Below are positions 37,216 through 46,011 of a stretch of 64,000 nucleotides of DNA, in pieces. Origin of the DNA: Streptacidiphilus sp041262525. Its GTDB lineage: Bacteria; Actinomycetota; Actinomycetes; Streptomycetales; Streptomycetaceae. The notes under the pieces were generated by a model, which searched no databases, had not been told where the DNA came from, and saw only the letters and a program-made list of their open reading frames with translations. Position numbers and translations under genes: made by a program. Positions within the stretch are counted from its first letter, which is position 1. Every line of letters begins with the position of its first letter. Where the stretch lies: assembly GCF_041262525.1 (NCBI RefSeq), contig NZ_JBGCCK010000027.1, positions 1-64,000 of the forward strand, in the 5' to 3' direction.

Positions 37216-37470
37216 GTGCTGCTCATTCGCTGCCCCTGGTGCGGGGAGCGCGACGAGGTCGAGTTCCGCTACGGCGGCCAGGCCCACGTCGCCTACCCGG
37301 CCGATCCGGAGGCGCTGACCGACGCCCAGTGGGCGGAGTACCTCTTCGTCAGGGACAACCCCAAAGGCGCGTTCGCCGAACGCTGGGTCCACGCCGTCGG
37401 CTGCCGACGCTGGTTCTCGCTGGTCCGTGACACCGTCAGCTACCGGATGACCAGCGAGGCGGCGCAGTGA
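37216..37470 (+). CDS. soxD: sarcosine oxidase, delta subunit
   Basis: An 84-residue zinc subunit. Counting from GTG 37216, the zinc ligands fall at C6, C9, H59 and C63 (LIRCPWCGERDEVEF and WVHAVGCRRWF), the exact positions known for the family, which supports this start; GGAGGGA lies just upstream. The stop overlaps the GTG of soxA. The sequence ends in the usual Lys/Arg-rich contact surface with the alpha subunit. Confidence 0.93.
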   Translation: MLLIRCPWCGERDEVEFRYGGQAHVAYPADPEALTDAQWAEYLFVRDNPKGAFAERWVHAVGCRRWFSLVRDTVSYRMTSEAAQ

Positions 37471-40406
37471 GGCGGCTCGACGCAGGCGGTCGGGTGGACC
37501 GCTCGGCACCGCTGCGCTTCACCTTCGACGGCGTCGAACTCACCGGCCTGCGCGGCGACACCCTGGCCTCGGCGCTGCTCGCCAACGGTCGGTGGGGCGC
37601 GGCCGCGAGCCAGTACCGTGGCCGACCGCGCGGGATCGCGGCGAGCGGCGTGGCGGAGCCGCACGCGCTGGCGCAGGTCAGGCGTCCCGGTTCGGCCGCC
37701 TCCGAACCGATGCAGCTCGCGACGACTGTCGAGCTCGTGGACGGCTTGCAGGCATGGAGCCTCCCCGGGCGTGGCAGACTCGAACCGGAGGATGTCCCGG
37801 CCACCCCCGCTGCCTTCACCACCTCCGCAGTCTTCGACAAGATGCACGTCCACGCGGATGTGCTGGTCGTCGGCGCCGGCCCGGCGGGCTTGGCCGCCGC
37901 GCTCACGGCGGGCCGGGCGGGCGCGCGCGTCGTGCTCGTCGACGACCAGCCGGAGCCCGGCGGGCAACTGCTCTCCGGCCACGAGACCGTCGACGGCCTC
38001 CCCGGGCCGGAGTGGGCCGCCCGCGTAACGGCCGAGCTGGCCGCCCTGCCGGACGTGCGGGTGCTGCCGCGTACGACGCTGCTCGGCTACCACGACCAGA
38101 ACTACCTGACCGCCGCCCAGAGTTTCGAGGCTCCCGCGCCCGGCAGGCCCGAGCAGCGGCTGTGGCACATCCGCGCCCGACAGGTCGTGCTCGCGACCGG
38201 CGCGCTCGAACTGCCCATGGTCTTCGCGGGCAACGACCGCCCCGGCGTGATGTCGGCCGCGGCAGTGCGGACCTACCTCAACCGCTATGCCGTCGCGCCC
38301 GGCAGCAGGGCCGTCGTCGTCACCACCAACGACCACGCCTACGCCGCCGCCCTCGACCTCGCCGCCGCCGGAGTCCCGGTCGCCGCCCTGGTCGACACCC
38401 GGCCCGAGCCGCCCGAGGGCCTCGTCGACGCGGCGCGCAGGGCCGGGATCGAAGTGCTGACGGGCTCGGCGGTCGTGGCCACGGAGGCGTCCGGGGACGC
38501 CGGGGACGTCAGGGCCGCAGGGGACGCCGGGACGAGCGGTCGTGTGGCCGCCGTCCGCGTGGCTCCGCTGACCGCCGAGGGCGAACTCGCCGCCCCCGCC
38601 CGCCGACTGGCGTGCGACCTGCTCGCCGTCTCCGGCGGCTGGGCCCCGGCCGTCCAACTGTGGAGCCAGGCGCGCGGAAGTCTGCACTGGGACGAGGAGA
38701 GCGCCGCCTTCCTACCGGGCGACTGCCCGCAGCCAGCGGTCACGGTAGGCTCGGCGCGCGGCAGTCACGGGCTGGCGGAGTGCCTGGCCGAGGGCGTCGA
38801 GGCCGGCGCCCGGACGGCCGCCGCCGTCGGCTTCCTCGCCACCTCACCGCAGGTCCCGCTGTGCGCGGGCGACCCGCGCCCGACCGCGCCCAGACCGGTC
38901 TGGCTCGTGCCGGGGGAGAGCGGTGGCGCGGGGGACTGGCGGGACCACTTCGTCGACACGCAGCGGGACGCCACCGTCGCCGACATCGACCGCGCGATCC
39001 GCGCGGGCATGCGCTCGGTCGAGCACATCAAGCGCTACACCACCATCGGCACCGCCCACGACCAGGGCAAGGCGGGCTCGGCGGTCAGCGCCGTCGGCGT
39101 CATCGCCCAGCTGCTCGGCGCGGCGTCCCCCGGCGAGGTCGGCACCGCGACCTTCCGGGGCCCGTCCATCCCGGTCTCCTTCGCGCTGCTGGCCGGGCGG
39201 GAGCGCGGCGCGCTCTTCGACCCGTCCCGGACCACACCGCTGCACCCCTGGCACGTCCGGCGCGGCGCGGTCTTCGAGAACGTCGGCCAGTGGCTGCGTC
39301 CGCGCTACTACCCGCGCCCGGGGGAGTCGATGGACGAGGCGGTGGCGCGCGAGTGCGGCGCCGCACGCGAGTTCGTCGCGGCGATGGACGCCTCGACGCT
39401 CGGCAAGATCGACGTCATCGGCCCGGACGCGGGTCTCTTCCTCGATCGGATCTACACCAACGGCTTCGCCAAGCTGCCGGTCGGCTCCGCGCGCTACGGG
39501 ATGATGTGCCACGCCGACGGCATGGTCTTCGACGACGGCGTCACCGTCCGGCTCGCGGAGGACCACTACTACCTGACCACCACGACCGGCAACGCAGCCG
39601 CCGTCCTCGACTGGCTGGAGGAGTGGCTCCAGACGGAGTGGCCCGAACTGCGGGTGCGGTGCACGTCCGTGACCGAGCAGTGGGCGACGGTCGCCGTCGT
39701 CGGACCGCGCTCACGCGAGGTCCTCGCCGTGCTCGCCCCCGATCTCGACGTCTCGCGCGAGGCCTTTCCGTTCATGACGGTCCGCCACACCTCGCTCGCG
39801 GACGGGCTGCCGGCGCGGATCTGCCGGATCTCGTTCTCCGGAGAGCTCGCCTACGAGATCAACGTGGCGGGCTGGCACGGCCTGGCGCTCTGGGAGGCCG
39901 TCCTCGCCTACGGCGCCCACCTCGGCATCACCCCCTACGGCACCGAGACCATGCACGTGCTGCGCGCCGAGAAGGGCTTCCCGATCGTCGGCCAGGACAC
40001 CGACGGCACAGTCACCCCGCTGGACCTCGGCATGGACTGGATCGTCGCCCGCCACAAGGACTTCATCGGCAGACGTTCCCTCCGCCGCCCGGACACCGTC
40101 CGCCCCGACCGCCGCCACCTGGTGGCGCTGCTCCCGCACGACCCGGACGAACTCCTCCCGGAAGGGGCCCAGCTGGTGGCGCCGGGGGCGGACCTCGACC
40201 GGCCACCCGTGCCGATGCTCGGCCACGTCACCTCCAGCTACCGCAGCGTGGCCCTCGGCCGGACCTTCGCCCTGGCCCTCGTCGCCTCCGGGCGCGAACG
40301 CCTGGGCCAGACCCTGCACGCGCCGCTCGCCGACGGCCGCGTCATCGCCGCGACCGTCGCCGACCCGGTGCTCTACGACCCGAAGGGAACCCGCCGTGAC
40401 GGCTGA
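37467..40406 (+). CDS. soxA: sarcosine oxidase, alpha subunit
   Basis: A 979-residue subunit. An N-terminal ferredoxin-like fold without cluster cysteines (LRGDTLASALLANGRWG) is followed by an NAD-binding Rossmann domain with VVGAGPAGLAAALTAG near residue 134, a second dinucleotide region, and a GcvT-like folate domain (about 600-979, YGMMCHADGMVFDDGVTVRL, ISFSGELAYEI). The folate domain captures the methyl group as methylenetetrahydrofolate. GTG 37467 overlaps the soxD stop by GTGA, and the 3' end overlaps soxG by 11 bases. Confidence 0.93.
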   Translation: MRRLDAGGRVDRSAPLRFTFDGVELTGLRGDTLASALLANGRWGAAASQYRGRPRGIAASGVAEPHALAQVRRPGSAASEPMQLATTVELVDGLQAWSLPGRGRLEPEDVPATPAAFTTSAVFDKMHVHADVLVVGAGPAGLAAALTAGRAGARVVLVDDQPEPGGQLLSGHETVDGLPGPEWAARVTAELAALPDVRVLPRTTLLGYHDQNYLTAAQSFEAPAPGRPEQRLWHIRARQVVLATGALELPMVFAGNDRPGVMSAAAVRTYLNRYAVAPGSRAVVVTTNDHAYAAALDLAAAGVPVAALVDTRPEPPEGLVDAARRAGIEVLTGSAVVATEASGDAGDVRAAGDAGTSGRVAAVRVAPLTAEGELAAPARRLACDLLAVSGGWAPAVQLWSQARGSLHWDEESAAFLPGDCPQPAVTVGSARGSHGLAECLAEGVEAGARTAAAVGFLATSPQVPLCAGDPRPTAPRPVWLVPGESGGAGDWRDHFVDTQRDATVADIDRAIRAGMRSVEHIKRYTTIGTAHDQGKAGSAVSAVGVIAQLLGAASPGEVGTATFRGPSIPVSFALLAGRERGALFDPSRTTPLHPWHVRRGAVFENVGQWLRPRYYPRPGESMDEAVARECGAAREFVAAMDASTLGKIDVIGPDAGLFLDRIYTNGFAKLPVGSARYGMMCHADGMVFDDGVTVRLAEDHYYLTTTTGNAAAVLDWLEEWLQTEWPELRVRCTSVTEQWATVAVVGPRSREVLAVLAPDLDVSREAFPFMTVRHTSLADGLPARICRISFSGELAYEINVAGWHGLALWEAVLAYGAHLGITPYGTETMHVLRAEKGFPIVGQDTDGTVTPLDLGMDWIVARHKDFIGRRSLRRPDTVRPDRRHLVALLPHDPDELLPEGAQLVAPGADLDRPPVPMLGHVTSSYRSVALGRTFALALVASGRERLGQTLHAPLADGRVIAATVADPVLYDPKGTRRDG

Positions 40407-40959
40407 CGACCTGCGCCGCGGCGCGCTCACCGCGCTCGCCGCGCTTGCCCCCGCCTTCCCCGCCGAGGGCGCGGTGACCTTGCGCGAACTGCCCTTCCTG
40501 GCCCAGTTCTCCTTCCGCTTCCGGGACGTACCCGCGGTGCCCTGTCCGCCGCCGGGGCGCTTCGTATCCATGACAGACAGGCTCGACGCGCTCTGGCTCG
40601 GCCCGGACGAATGGCTGGTCGTCGGCCCGGACGGCGCGCAGGACGCCATCCGCGAGCTGCTCCGGCCGGTGCTGGATCCGTCCTTCGGCTCGCTCGTCGA
40701 CGTCTCCGCGAACCGCGCCGTCCTCGAACTCGCGGGCCCGGCCGCGCGAGCGGTGCTGGAGAAGGGCTGCTCGATCGACCTCCACCCGCGCGCGTTCACG
40801 CCCGGATGCTGCGTGCAGACGCTGGTCTCCAAAGTCCAGGTCGTCCTCCGACAGACGGCCTCCGACCCGGCCCCGGTCTACCAGCTGTTCGTCCGGCCTT
40901 CCTTCGCCGACTACCTCGCCCGTTGGCTGCTGGACGCGATGGCGGAGTTCGCGGGCTGA
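40396..40959 (+). CDS. soxG: sarcosine oxidase, gamma subunit
   Basis: A 187-residue subunit with the conserved pattern VTLRELPFLAQFSFR, RLDALWLGPDEWLVVGPDG, DVSANRAVLELAGPAARAVLEKGCSIDLHP and PVYQLFVRPSFADYLARWLLDAM. GTG 40396 overlaps soxA, indicating coupling. It is the last gene of the operon; glyA and folate genes that accompany soxBDAG in some bacteria are not present here. The next 174 bases (40960-41133) hold no recognisable gene. Confidence 0.92.
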   Translation: MTADDLRRGALTALAALAPAFPAEGAVTLRELPFLAQFSFRFRDVPAVPCPPPGRFVSMTDRLDALWLGPDEWLVVGPDGAQDAIRELLRPVLDPSFGSLVDVSANRAVLELAGPAARAVLEKGCSIDLHPRAFTPGCCVQTLVSKVQVVLRQTASDPAPVYQLFVRPSFADYLARWLLDAMAEFAG

Positions 40960-41133
40960 GCGTCGTGGGATCGGCGGTCGGCAGGCGGGCCCGGCGGTCC
41001 CGCCTGCCTCCCTTGCAGCAGGCTTTCACAGAATTGCGGTGTGCCGCGCGCATATTCCGCGCAAGCGGTGGTCAGGACGACGCAACCGGCCAGGCCGCGA
41101 GCCGCGTCCGCGGCCACGTCGGAGCTGGGCGGG

Positions 41134-41448
41134 TCACTCGGCGGACGCGGCGTCCCGCACGGCGGTGTCCAACTGCCGCCGGCTCACGTCGAGATGTTCG
41201 GCGGCGGTGGCGAGACGTTCGGGGGCGGGCTGGTTGAGATGCCAGCCGATCTCGTGCAGCGCCTCGATCGCTGCGGCGAGCGCCTGCAGGGCCGGGCCGT
41301 TCGCGGCCATCGTGTCGCGGTCGGTGTTGAGCAGCAGCCAGTTCGTCCCGGCGAGCAGATTCGTCAGGTAGATCCGCCGCCGCAGCGGCTCCTCGTCCTC
41401 GGGGGTGTCGTGGTGCTCGACGTGGTCACTGCGGTGGTCCTCTGTCAT
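41134..41448 (-). CDS. hypothetical helical protein
   Basis: A 104-residue protein, mostly alpha-helical by composition (ALQALAAAIEALHEIGWHLNQPAPERLATAAEHLDVSRRQL), with a hydrophilic start rich in Asp, Glu and His (MTEDHRSDHVEHHDTPEDEEP). No domain was recognised. ATG 41448 is the first start after a low-complexity stretch. Orphan between soxG and a small Cys-rich protein. Confidence 0.6.
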   Translation of the reverse strand: MTEDHRSDHVEHHDTPEDEEPLRRRIYLTNLLAGTNWLLLNTDRDTMAANGPALQALAAAIEALHEIGWHLNQPAPERLATAAEHLDVSRRQLDTAVRDAASAE

Positions 41449-41583
41449 GGCCAGAACCCTAGGCCCTGCCCGGGAGCGCCCACCTGCGCTCTGTCCTGGC
41501 ACGTGCCTCCGGCAATCCGGATTCGTGACCTGATCTTCCGCGTTCTCCCGTACAGGGCAAGGCCTTTGACGCACACTGGAGCC

Positions 41584-41814
41584 ATGGCGCAGACGACTCC
41601 AGACCCCGCCAAACCCTACGGGGGCCTGTGGACTCCCCCCGAGAGGTACCTCGCGCCCGGCTGCAAGGGCGCCGAGCCCGGCGAGTCGCACACCTGCGCG
41701 GTGGGCGTCCGCGTCATCGCGGGCAAGCTCCACGGCTGCGAGCACGAATGCCACGACCTGGAGATCGCCCACCTCAGGGACGTCTCCGCCCGCTTCGGCG
41801 AGACGATCACCTGA
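41584..41814 (+). CDS. small cysteine/histidine-rich hypothetical protein
   Basis: A 76-residue protein with cysteines at GCKG, TCAV, HGCEHECHD: four cysteines and several histidines in 40 residues, suggestive of metal binding, though the spacing matches no motif I recognise. ATG 41584 begins MAQTTPDPAKPYGGLW. Weak upstream GGAG. No partner gene. Confidence 0.6.
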   Translation: MAQTTPDPAKPYGGLWTPPERYLAPGCKGAEPGESHTCAVGVRVIAGKLHGCEHECHDLEIAHLRDVSARFGETIT

Positions 41815-41881
41815 GACTGGACGTCGTCGCCTGCCGAGCCTTCCGTGCGGCCCAGCCGAGCTCGGCCCAGCCCACCTCGGC

Positions 41882-42811
41882 TCAGTGCGGGATGCCGGTG
41901 ATGACCTCGTGCGCGCCCTGGCGCAGCAGCGTCGCCGCGACGCTGGTGCCGAGTGCGAGCGGATTGTGGTCCCACTCGTGGGCGTCGAGGCAGATCTTCC
42001 CGTCCGGGGAGAACACGCGTGCGCGCAGGCCGAGCCGACCGTCGGGCTCGGTGGTGGCGTAGGCGCTGATCGGGGAATTGCAGTGACCCTGGAGGACGTG
42101 CAGGAGCATCCGCTCGGCGGTGGTCTGCCGGTACGCCTCGGGGTCGCCCAGCGCGGCGAGCGCGTCGATCGTGGCCGACTCGTCGGCGCGGCACTGCAGG
42201 ACGAGGGTCCCCGAGCCGACGGCGGGCATCATCTGCTCCACGTCGAGGATCTGCGCGATCCGGTCCGTCCGTCCGATGCGTTCGAGGCCGGAGACGGCGA
42301 GGAGCAGCGCGTCGTACTCGCCGGCGTCGAGCTTGGCCAGGCGGGTGTTGGCGTTGCCGCGGCACGGCACCGGTTCGATGTGCGGCCAGTATCGGGCCAG
42401 GTGGGCGACCCGGCGCACCGACGAGGTACCGACCCTCGCCCCGGCGGGGAGCTGGTCGAGCCGCAGGCCGTCGGGCTGGACGACCGCGTCGCGGATGTCG
42501 TCACGGCGCAGGTACGCGGCGAACGCCGTGCCCGCGGGGACGGGCCGGTCACCGGGGACGTCCTTGACGCAGTGGACGGCGAGGTCCCAGTCGCCGCGCA
42601 GCAGTCCGTCGTCGAGTTCCTTCGTGAACGCGCCCTTGCCGCCCAGGTCGGACAGGGCGCCGGTCCATCGGTCGCCGGAGGTGGTCACCGGGACCACCTC
42701 CGTGACGACGCCGGGGTGGTGCGCGGCGAGCTCGGCGCGGACACGCTCGACCTGAGCGAGGGACATCGGCGAGGAACGGGCCCCGATCCGAAGCAGTGGA
42801 GGGACTGACAT
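41882..42811 (-). CDS. hemC: porphobilinogen deaminase (hydroxymethylbilane synthase)
   Basis: A 309-residue PBG deaminase. Asp84 (VHCVKDVPGD) and Cys244 (LQGHCNSPISAY) fall where the catalytic Asp and the dipyrromethane-cofactor Cys belong, and the RVGTSSVRR and PCRGNANTRLAKL blocks are kept. Typical enzymes read VHSLKD and GCQVPIGA, so this is a divergent version. No other tetrapyrrole gene is near, and Streptomycetales normally carry hemC with hemA/hemB, so this may be a second copy for a specialised pathway. ATG 42811 is the family start. Confidence 0.85.
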   Translation of the reverse strand: MSVPPLLRIGARSSPMSLAQVERVRAELAAHHPGVVTEVVPVTTSGDRWTGALSDLGGKGAFTKELDDGLLRGDWDLAVHCVKDVPGDRPVPAGTAFAAYLRRDDIRDAVVQPDGLRLDQLPAGARVGTSSVRRVAHLARYWPHIEPVPCRGNANTRLAKLDAGEYDALLLAVSGLERIGRTDRIAQILDVEQMMPAVGSGTLVLQCRADESATIDALAALGDPEAYRQTTAERMLLHVLQGHCNSPISAYATTEPDGRLGLRARVFSPDGKICLDAHEWDHNPLALGTSVAATLLRQGAHEVITGIPH

Positions 42812-42874
42812 GCACTCAGGCTAGCGCCCCGCGACCCGCCGCCGAGCGCGGCCCGGTCGACTCGCGGTCGGGCC

Positions 42875-43126
42875 TCAGCTCACGTCGTCCAGTACGGTCA
42901 CCGGAGACCCCATGGCGTGCGGGCACCGGAGCGGCTCGGTCAGATGCACGACGTAGGGGCCGTTGCCACGGCAGCTGTCGATCGCGACGATCTCCTCGTC
43001 GATCCGGGCCCGGCAGGGAACCGGCACCGGCTCGGTGATCGGCAGGTTCCAGTTGCGCCAGTGGATCGGGTCCGATGGGTGCGCGGTACTGACCGGGGCG
43101 ACGGCGGAGGCGAGCACGGGGTTCAT
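42875..43126 (-). CDS. hypothetical protein
   Basis: An 83-residue protein (MNPVLASAVAPVSTAHPSDP ... RCPHAMGSPVTVLDDVS) with two cysteines flanking DEEIVAIDS. No family recognised. Lies 63 bases upstream of hemC on the same strand and might be cotranscribed with it. The coding call rests on codon bias only. Confidence 0.5.
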   Translation of the reverse strand: MNPVLASAVAPVSTAHPSDPIHWRNWNLPITEPVPVPCRARIDEEIVAIDSCRGNGPYVVHLTEPLRCPHAMGSPVTVLDDVS

Positions 43127-43248
43127 GGCAGAGCACCGTAGCGGTCGGAATGCCTGAAAGGGAGACCCTGGGTCCGCTTGATTTTCGCAGGCCACAGGGG
43201 TCCGCGCCGCTTTGGGAGCCGGATTGCCGTGCCTGGCACGGGTGGTGG

Positions 43249-43640
43249 CTACGGCCGCCTGGTCAGGGTGACGATGGCGGAATCCGAATCGTTGCCGTGC
43301 GGGACGACGGCGGTCAGGACGACGTCGGTATGGTCCGTCCACGCATCGACGGGAGACTGCGTGTTGGCCTCGCACGCCCTTGTGACCGCGTCGCCGCCCC
43401 AGTAGCTGCCCAGGTGCATGTTGACGGCCTTCACGGACTCGACGTAGCCGCGCAGCCGGTATCCGCTGCTTTCGCGGGTCACCGTGAGGTCGGAGACCCC
43501 GTCGGAGGATCTGTCGCCGCGGTCGCGTGGAGGTAGATCGACTGTTGCGGCAGCATGTCCCGGGGCGTGGGGGACGCGGCGGCCGCGGCGGGGATGAGGA
43601 CGCTGAGGGCTGCGGCGATGGCGTAGGCGAGGTGGCGCAT
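43249..43640 (-). pseudogene. secreted protein gene interrupted by a frameshift
   Basis: ATG 43640 opens a clear signal peptide (MRHLAYAIAAALSVLIPAAA then ASPTPRDMLPQQ). The recognisable mature part (SDLTVTRESSGYRLRGYVESVKAVNMHLGSYWGG, with a final VTLTRRP) is in a different frame. The frame must change by one base between about 43505 and 43560, where CACGCGACCGCGGCGACAG runs. Either a real frameshift (pseudogene) or a sequence error. Intact product would be about 130 residues with two cysteines; family unknown. Confidence 0.55.
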
Positions 43641-43752
43641 CCGGGACTCCCGTGGTTGATCTTCGATCAGCCAACCGATCCGGGCCCCGCTCGGTCACGC
43701 GCCACCCGGGTGATCTTCCCGCGGCCACCCCTATTGCACTGGCTCCGCCTCG

Positions 43753-44469
43753 TCACGGACTGGTCGGCGAGGGAATCAGCGGCGTCGGCCTCGGCGCGGG
43801 CTCCGACTCCAGGGTCTGGACCGCCGCATGGATCGCGGCGATCGCCGCAGCCGCCGCCGGCGAAGCACCCGCCGGGACGACACCCGAGATCGCGTGCTGC
43901 CACCACCACAGGTTGTCCGCCACGGCCGTCGCACGCTCGGCCTGCAGCGCCGCCGCGGCGCCCTGCTGCGCGAACTCCACCAACTGCTGAGGGGTGTAAG
44001 GCATGTCATCCTCCTGAGGGTCCACACCGGGCCAGTAGTCGGCCACGGAAGAGAGGTCGTACGGGCCCGGATCGGCGTACTGCTTCGCCACCGCACCAGG
44101 GAAGATCGTCGGATCGCCGTCGTACTGGGCGATCCACCAGTGCGGCTCGGCGACGCCCTGCGCCTGAAAAGCCGCCCGGACCGCGGGCCAGGTCGAGGAG
44201 TTGCAGTAGATCGTCGGGTCGACCCCCGCCGTGCGGCGCCTCTGCACCCAGCCCGGCGCCTCCCCGGGCGTGGCGTCTCCGGTCTCGACGTCGAGCACCA
44301 CCCCGAGGTCGTCCGCCGAGCTGACGGCGATCTCGACGATCGTCGCGTGCGGGAACCGCGACCGGTACTCGGCCACGTTGGCGTAGTAGCCGTCCCCGTA
44401 CCCGGCGATCAGCGTCGCCCCGGCCGGGACGTTGGCCGCCGTGACGGCGTCGTACATGATCCGAGTCAT
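43753..44469 (-). CDS. phage-type glycoside-hydrolase-like (lysozyme-fold) protein
   Basis: A 238-residue protein resembling GH25-like TIM-barrel lysins found in actinophages and Streptomyces: MTRIMYDAVTAANVPAGATLIAGYGDGYY, the catalytic-site-like LDVETGDATPGEAPGWV, DPTIYCNSSTW, HWWIAQYDGDPTI and KQYADPGPYDLSSVADYW. The C-terminal 80 residues are Ala-rich and helical with a PTPLIPSPTSP end. No signal peptide, so export would need a holin or a different route. The start overlaps the end of a short upstream frame by ATGA. Confidence 0.7.
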   Translation of the reverse strand: MTRIMYDAVTAANVPAGATLIAGYGDGYYANVAEYRSRFPHATIVEIAVSSADDLGVVLDVETGDATPGEAPGWVQRRRTAGVDPTIYCNSSTWPAVRAAFQAQGVAEPHWWIAQYDGDPTIFPGAVAKQYADPGPYDLSSVADYWPGVDPQEDDMPYTPQQLVEFAQQGAAAALQAERATAVADNLWWWQHAISGVVPAGASPAAAAAIAAIHAAVQTLESEPAPRPTPLIPSPTSP

Positions 44470-44570
44470 CGTGCACTCGCCTTCTTCGTTGCGGAGGCGA
44501 GCAGGTGAGCATGGATCACGTCGACCCGCGCCCGCGCCTCGGCCGCCACCGTGGCGTCCGGATCAGCACC
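44466..44570 (-). pseudogene. remnant ORF coupled to the lysin-like gene
   Basis: A 34-codon open stretch (from GADPDATVAAEARARVDV to ASATKKASAR) runs from a TAA at 44571-44573 to a TGA that overlaps the lysin ATG. The ATGA overlap and coding-like composition suggest the tail of a formerly longer gene cotranscribed with the lysin. No full-length start exists; a GTG inside could give 27 residues. A chance frame cannot be excluded. The rest of 44571-44799 has a possible -10 TAGCGT at 44757-44762 and no gene. Confidence 0.35.
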
Positions 44571-44799
44571 TTAGCGCTCTGCCGCGGGCCGCCGCGCGAC
44601 CTCGACCAACTCGTCGAGCCGCCCACCAGGCGGGGCCCGTCGACGGCCGAGGGTGAATCCCGCCGCGCCGAGCTGACGGTTCACGCCGACGGTGGAGCGC
44701 GGATCATATGCCTCCGGTTGCTGTCGTGGCGCACGGCTGAGCAGGCAGCCCGGGGTTAGCGTGGCCGGGCAACGCGATCGTCAGAGTGAGGAATTCACC

Positions 44800-45999
44800 G
44801 TGAGCTTCGACCGCAACCGCGGCAACCTCGGCCGTGGTCGGCCCTTCCGTCTGATCGTCACCGGCGGCGGCACAGGCGGCCACACCTATCCGGCCCTCAC
44901 GGCGATCCGGACCCTCCAGGCAACTCTGGCGGCCGGCGGACGGGCCCTGGAGGTGCTGTGGGTCGGCACCGCGGACAGCCTGGAGCAGCGCGTCTCAGCA
45001 GGCGAGGGGATCGCCTTCCGGGCGGTGGCCACCGGCAAGCTGCGTCGCGCCGGCCACCAGCTCAAGCCGGGGTCCCTGGCGTCCCTTGCGAACATCAGGG
45101 ACATGGGCCGGGTGCCGTTCGGCGTCGCCCAGGCCCGGGCGATCGTCGCCGAGTTCGAGCCGGACGTGGTGCTCGCGACGGGCGGTTACGTCTCCGTGCC
45201 GGTCGGCCTCGCCGCGAAGCTGTGCCATCGGCCTCTGGTGGTCCACGAGCAGACGGTGCGGCTGGGTCTCGCGAACAAGGCACTGGTCAGGGTCGCGGCG
45301 CGCGTCGCCGTCTCCGCCGAGTCGACACTGGCCCTGCTGCCGGAATCGGCCCGCAAGACTGCGGTGGTGACGGGGAATCCGGTGCGGCCGGAGGTGCTCA
45401 CCGGACGGGCGGACAAGGCCGTCGAGTCGCTGGCGCTGCATGGCTTCGACCGGCGGTTGCCGACCGTGTACGTGACGGGCGGCGCGCAGGGATCGCAGCA
45501 GATCAACTATCTGGTGCGGGGCATCCTGCCGTGGCTGCTGACCGAGGCGAACGTGGTGCACCAGTGCGGGCCGGAGCACCTCGACGAGCTGCGCGGGTCG
45601 GCTGCGGCGCTTCCCGCCGATCTGGGAGGCCGATATCGCCTGATCGGGTATATCGGCTCGGAGCTACCGGATGTGCTGGCCCTCGCCGACGTGGTGATCT
45701 CCCGCGGCGGCGCCGGCACCATCGCGGAGCTGACGGCGCTCGGCAAGGCGGCGGTGCTGCTGCCGCTGGCGGGCTCCGCGGCCGACGAGCAGGCCCACAA
45801 CGCCCGCCGGCTGGCAGAGGCCGCTGCCGCGGTCGTCCTCCTGGGCGAGGTGAGCGCGGACGACCTGCGCGAGGCGGTGGGCCCGCTGCTCGCCGACGAG
45901 GCCCGCCGCGCCGACCTCGCGACCCAGGCCCGGTCCCACGGGCGTCCGGACGCGGCGGAGCGACTGGTGGAGGTGATCCTGGCGGCTGCCGGTCACTGA
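44800..45999 (+). CDS. MurG-like UDP-GlcNAc glycosyltransferase
   Basis: A 399-residue GT28 glycosyltransferase of the MurG type. The N-terminal has LIVTGGGTGGHTYPALTAI, the membrane-association patch and HEQTVRLGLANK; the C-terminal has YVTGGAQGSQQIN and the UDP-binding ISRGGAGTIAELTALGKAAVLLPL. MurG adds GlcNAc to lipid I. It is outside any division/cell-wall cluster, so it is probably a second MurG for an accessory glycan or antibiotic-resistant wall. GTG 44800 follows GTGAGGA. Confidence 0.82.
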   Translation: MSFDRNRGNLGRGRPFRLIVTGGGTGGHTYPALTAIRTLQATLAAGGRALEVLWVGTADSLEQRVSAGEGIAFRAVATGKLRRAGHQLKPGSLASLANIRDMGRVPFGVAQARAIVAEFEPDVVLATGGYVSVPVGLAAKLCHRPLVVHEQTVRLGLANKALVRVAARVAVSAESTLALLPESARKTAVVTGNPVRPEVLTGRADKAVESLALHGFDRRLPTVYVTGGAQGSQQINYLVRGILPWLLTEANVVHQCGPEHLDELRGSAAALPADLGGRYRLIGYIGSELPDVLALADVVISRGGAGTIAELTALGKAAVLLPLAGSAADEQAHNARRLAEAAAAVVLLGEVSADDLREAVGPLLADEARRADLATQARSHGRPDAAERLVEVILAAAGH

Positions 46000-46011
46000 A
46001 GATGTGGCATC

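Noticed and set aside
43753..44469. Considered as evidence of a resident prophage
   Set aside because: One lysin-like gene without capsid, portal, integrase or attachment sites is not enough.
44505..44759. 84-codon plus-strand frame before the MurG-like gene
   Set aside because: No ribosome-binding site, low-complexity product and no family; the gap is more likely promoter sequence.
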